The notes below the pieces were generated by a model. That model did no database searches. It was given only the letters and a program-made list of their open reading frames with translations, and was not told the DNA's origin. 15,243 nucleotides of DNA, from the NCBI GenBank assembly GCA_018882485.1, contig VERU01000011.1, positions 1-15,243 of the forward strand, written 5' to 3'. Position numbers and translations under genes: made by a program. This DNA is from Rhodoferax sp. (GTDB lineage: Bacteria > Pseudomonadota > Gammaproteobacteria > Burkholderiales > Burkholderiaceae_C). The stretch's first letter is position 1; the number at the start of each line of letters is the position of its first letter. Positions 14,198-15,243 of this stretch are shown here, piece by piece.

Positions 14198-15171
14198 CGG
14201 CCATCACCTTGCCGTGCGTCCGCATGGCGGATGCGTGGATCGATGGCGGAATAGGACAGATCGACCACCAGATTGACCAGCACGAAGATCACCACCACCA
14301 CCAGCACAGCCCCCTGGACCACCGGGTAGTTCCGGTCGGAAATGGCGCCATAGATCAGCCGGCCCAGGCCCGGGCGGGCAAACACGATCTCGATGAGCAC
14401 GGCGCCCCCCAGGAGGCGGCCGATTCCCATGCCCAGGATGGTCAGGGTGGGGATGCAGGCATTCTTCAGCGCATACTTGTAGGTGATGAGCCGTTCCGAC
14501 AGGCCGTAGGCGCGCGCCGTGCGGATGTGAGGTTCCCCCATGACTTCGAGCATCGAGGTGCGAACCAGGCGGGCGATGAAACCAACCCAGCCCAAGGCCA
14601 GCGCGACCGAGGGCAGCACCATCCTCCGGACTTCATCCCAGAAATCGCCGGTTCGGCTGGCCCCCAGCACCGGCAGCCAGTCCAGCCAGACGGAAAACAC
14701 CAGCAGCAGGAAGATGGCAACCACGAACCCCGGGACAGCGATGAAGGCGACCGACACAAAGGCCAGCACGTTATCCATGGCCGATCCACGGTGGATGGCT
14801 GCGTAGATCCCCAGGGGAATGCCAGTGACCACGGCGAGCAGGATGGCCACCGTGGTCAGGATCAGGGTGTAGGGCACCACCGCTGCAATCATGCGGGCGA
14901 CCGGCTGGCCCGTGATGACATCGGTACCCAGGTCACCACGGACCACCTGGCTGAAAAATCGCCAGATTCGAAGGGGTATCGGCTGATCCAGTCCCATCTC
15001 TGCAATGAACCGCCGCGACGCCTCCGGCGTGGCCTGGGGTCCCAGCAGAACCGTGGCGGGATCGCCTGGGACCACCGCCGACAGCGTGATGAGCAAGACC
15101 ATGGCCCCCACCACGATCAAGAGGGTCGTCAGCAGCCGGCTTGCCAAGTAAGAAAGGGCATCGTGTCGCAT
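14194..15171 (-). CDS. dppB: Peptide ABC transporter permease, DppB/OppB type
   Basis: Inner-membrane permease subunit, 325 aa from this start. The first helix (LLTTLLIVVGAMVLLITLSA) is followed by the DppB hallmark PGDPATVLLG and a periplasmic loop (MGLDQPIPLRIWRFF). The EAA loop is ARAYGLSERLITYKYALKNA, then IPTLTILG, and the protein ends in SAIDPRIR. Four in-frame ATGs are possible (15225, 15183, 15174, 15171). The one at 15171 is chosen because GGGGAG (15181-15176) lies 4 nt before it and the product starts like its relatives. A periplasmic substrate-binding protein gene normally precedes dppB; it is not in the window, and the 72 bp to the right edge show no recognisable gene. Confidence 0.92.
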   Translation of the reverse strand: MRHDALSYLASRLLTTLLIVVGAMVLLITLSAVVPGDPATVLLGPQATPEASRRFIAEMGLDQPIPLRIWRFFSQVVRGDLGTDVITGQPVARMIAAVVPYTLILTTVAILLAVVTGIPLGIYAAIHRGSAMDNVLAFVSVAFIAVPGFVVAIFLLLVFSVWLDWLPVLGASRTGDFWDEVRRMVLPSVALALGWVGFIARLVRTSMLEVMGEPHIRTARAYGLSERLITYKYALKNACIPTLTILGMGIGRLLGGAVLIEIVFARPGLGRLIYGAISDRNYPVVQGAVLVVVVIFVLVNLVVDLSYSAIDPRIRHADARQGDGR

Positions 15172-15243
15172 CATGCTCCCCATCGGGATCGCTGTACGCC
15201 CGGCCCGCTCACGCCGACCCCGCATGCTTGAGCAACCATGTCC

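Noticed and set aside
1..15243. CRISPR arrays, tRNA or rRNA genes, transposases, integrases
   Set aside because: No regularly spaced repeats, no tRNA-like or rRNA-like sequence, and no recombinase motifs were recognised in any frame on reading through.

Overview
The window looks like a chromosomal stretch of a high-GC betaproteobacterium, most likely Burkholderiales and probably Comamonadaceae. The grounds are codon use strongly biased to G/C third positions, the gene families present, and two intergenic sequences with the hairpin-plus-TTGATAGCTAT layout that I associate with Comamonadaceae intergenic repeats. This placement is inferred from reading alone.

Layout. Bases 1-2198 carry two rightward housekeeping genes: the 3' part of a CPA2-type cation:proton antiporter with RCK domains, and adenine phosphoribosyltransferase (apt). 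Bases 2276-7808 hold a leftward run of four catabolic genes. In transcription order these are an M20C amidase (allantoate/N-carbamoyl amino acid amidohydrolase type), a PLP-dependent 2,3-diaminopropionate ammonia-lyase, an M20D amidohydrolase and a large M14 zinc carboxypeptidase. A rightward Lrp/AsnC regulator diverges from this run across an AT-rich gap holding three TTCGAA palindromes spaced about two helical turns apart. Next, rightward, come a Tat-exported serine hydrolase (beta-lactamase fold) and a class II Fic protein with an N-terminal DUF4172-type domain and a C-terminal winged helix. From 11378 to the right edge lies a leftward oligopeptide/dipeptide ABC transporter (dppB-C-D-F order, overlapping genes). 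No substrate-binding protein is present; it may lie just beyond the right edge.

How the genes may work together. The catabolic run reads as a deacylation, decarbamoylation, peptide-trimming and beta-elimination pathway that would release pyruvate and ammonia from an N-substituted or peptide-bound 2,3-diaminopropionate. E. coli has a comparable grouping (ygeX-ygeY-hyuA). The Lrp-type protein is the natural candidate regulator. The secreted hydrolase and the peptide importer could feed the same route, but that link is only proximity.

Most unusual points. (1) The fic gene sits between two roughly 70-bp direct repeats, both copies of the 3' end of the serine hydrolase gene, so it looks like an inserted accessory module. 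(2) The fic start codon lies inside a perfect palindrome and just downstream of a -10-like CATAAT, suggesting a leaderless, autoregulated gene. (3) The Lrp gene has the same CATAATG-to-ATG spacing. (4) About 240 bp of gene-free, remnant-like DNA with a perfect 14-bp palindrome follows fic.
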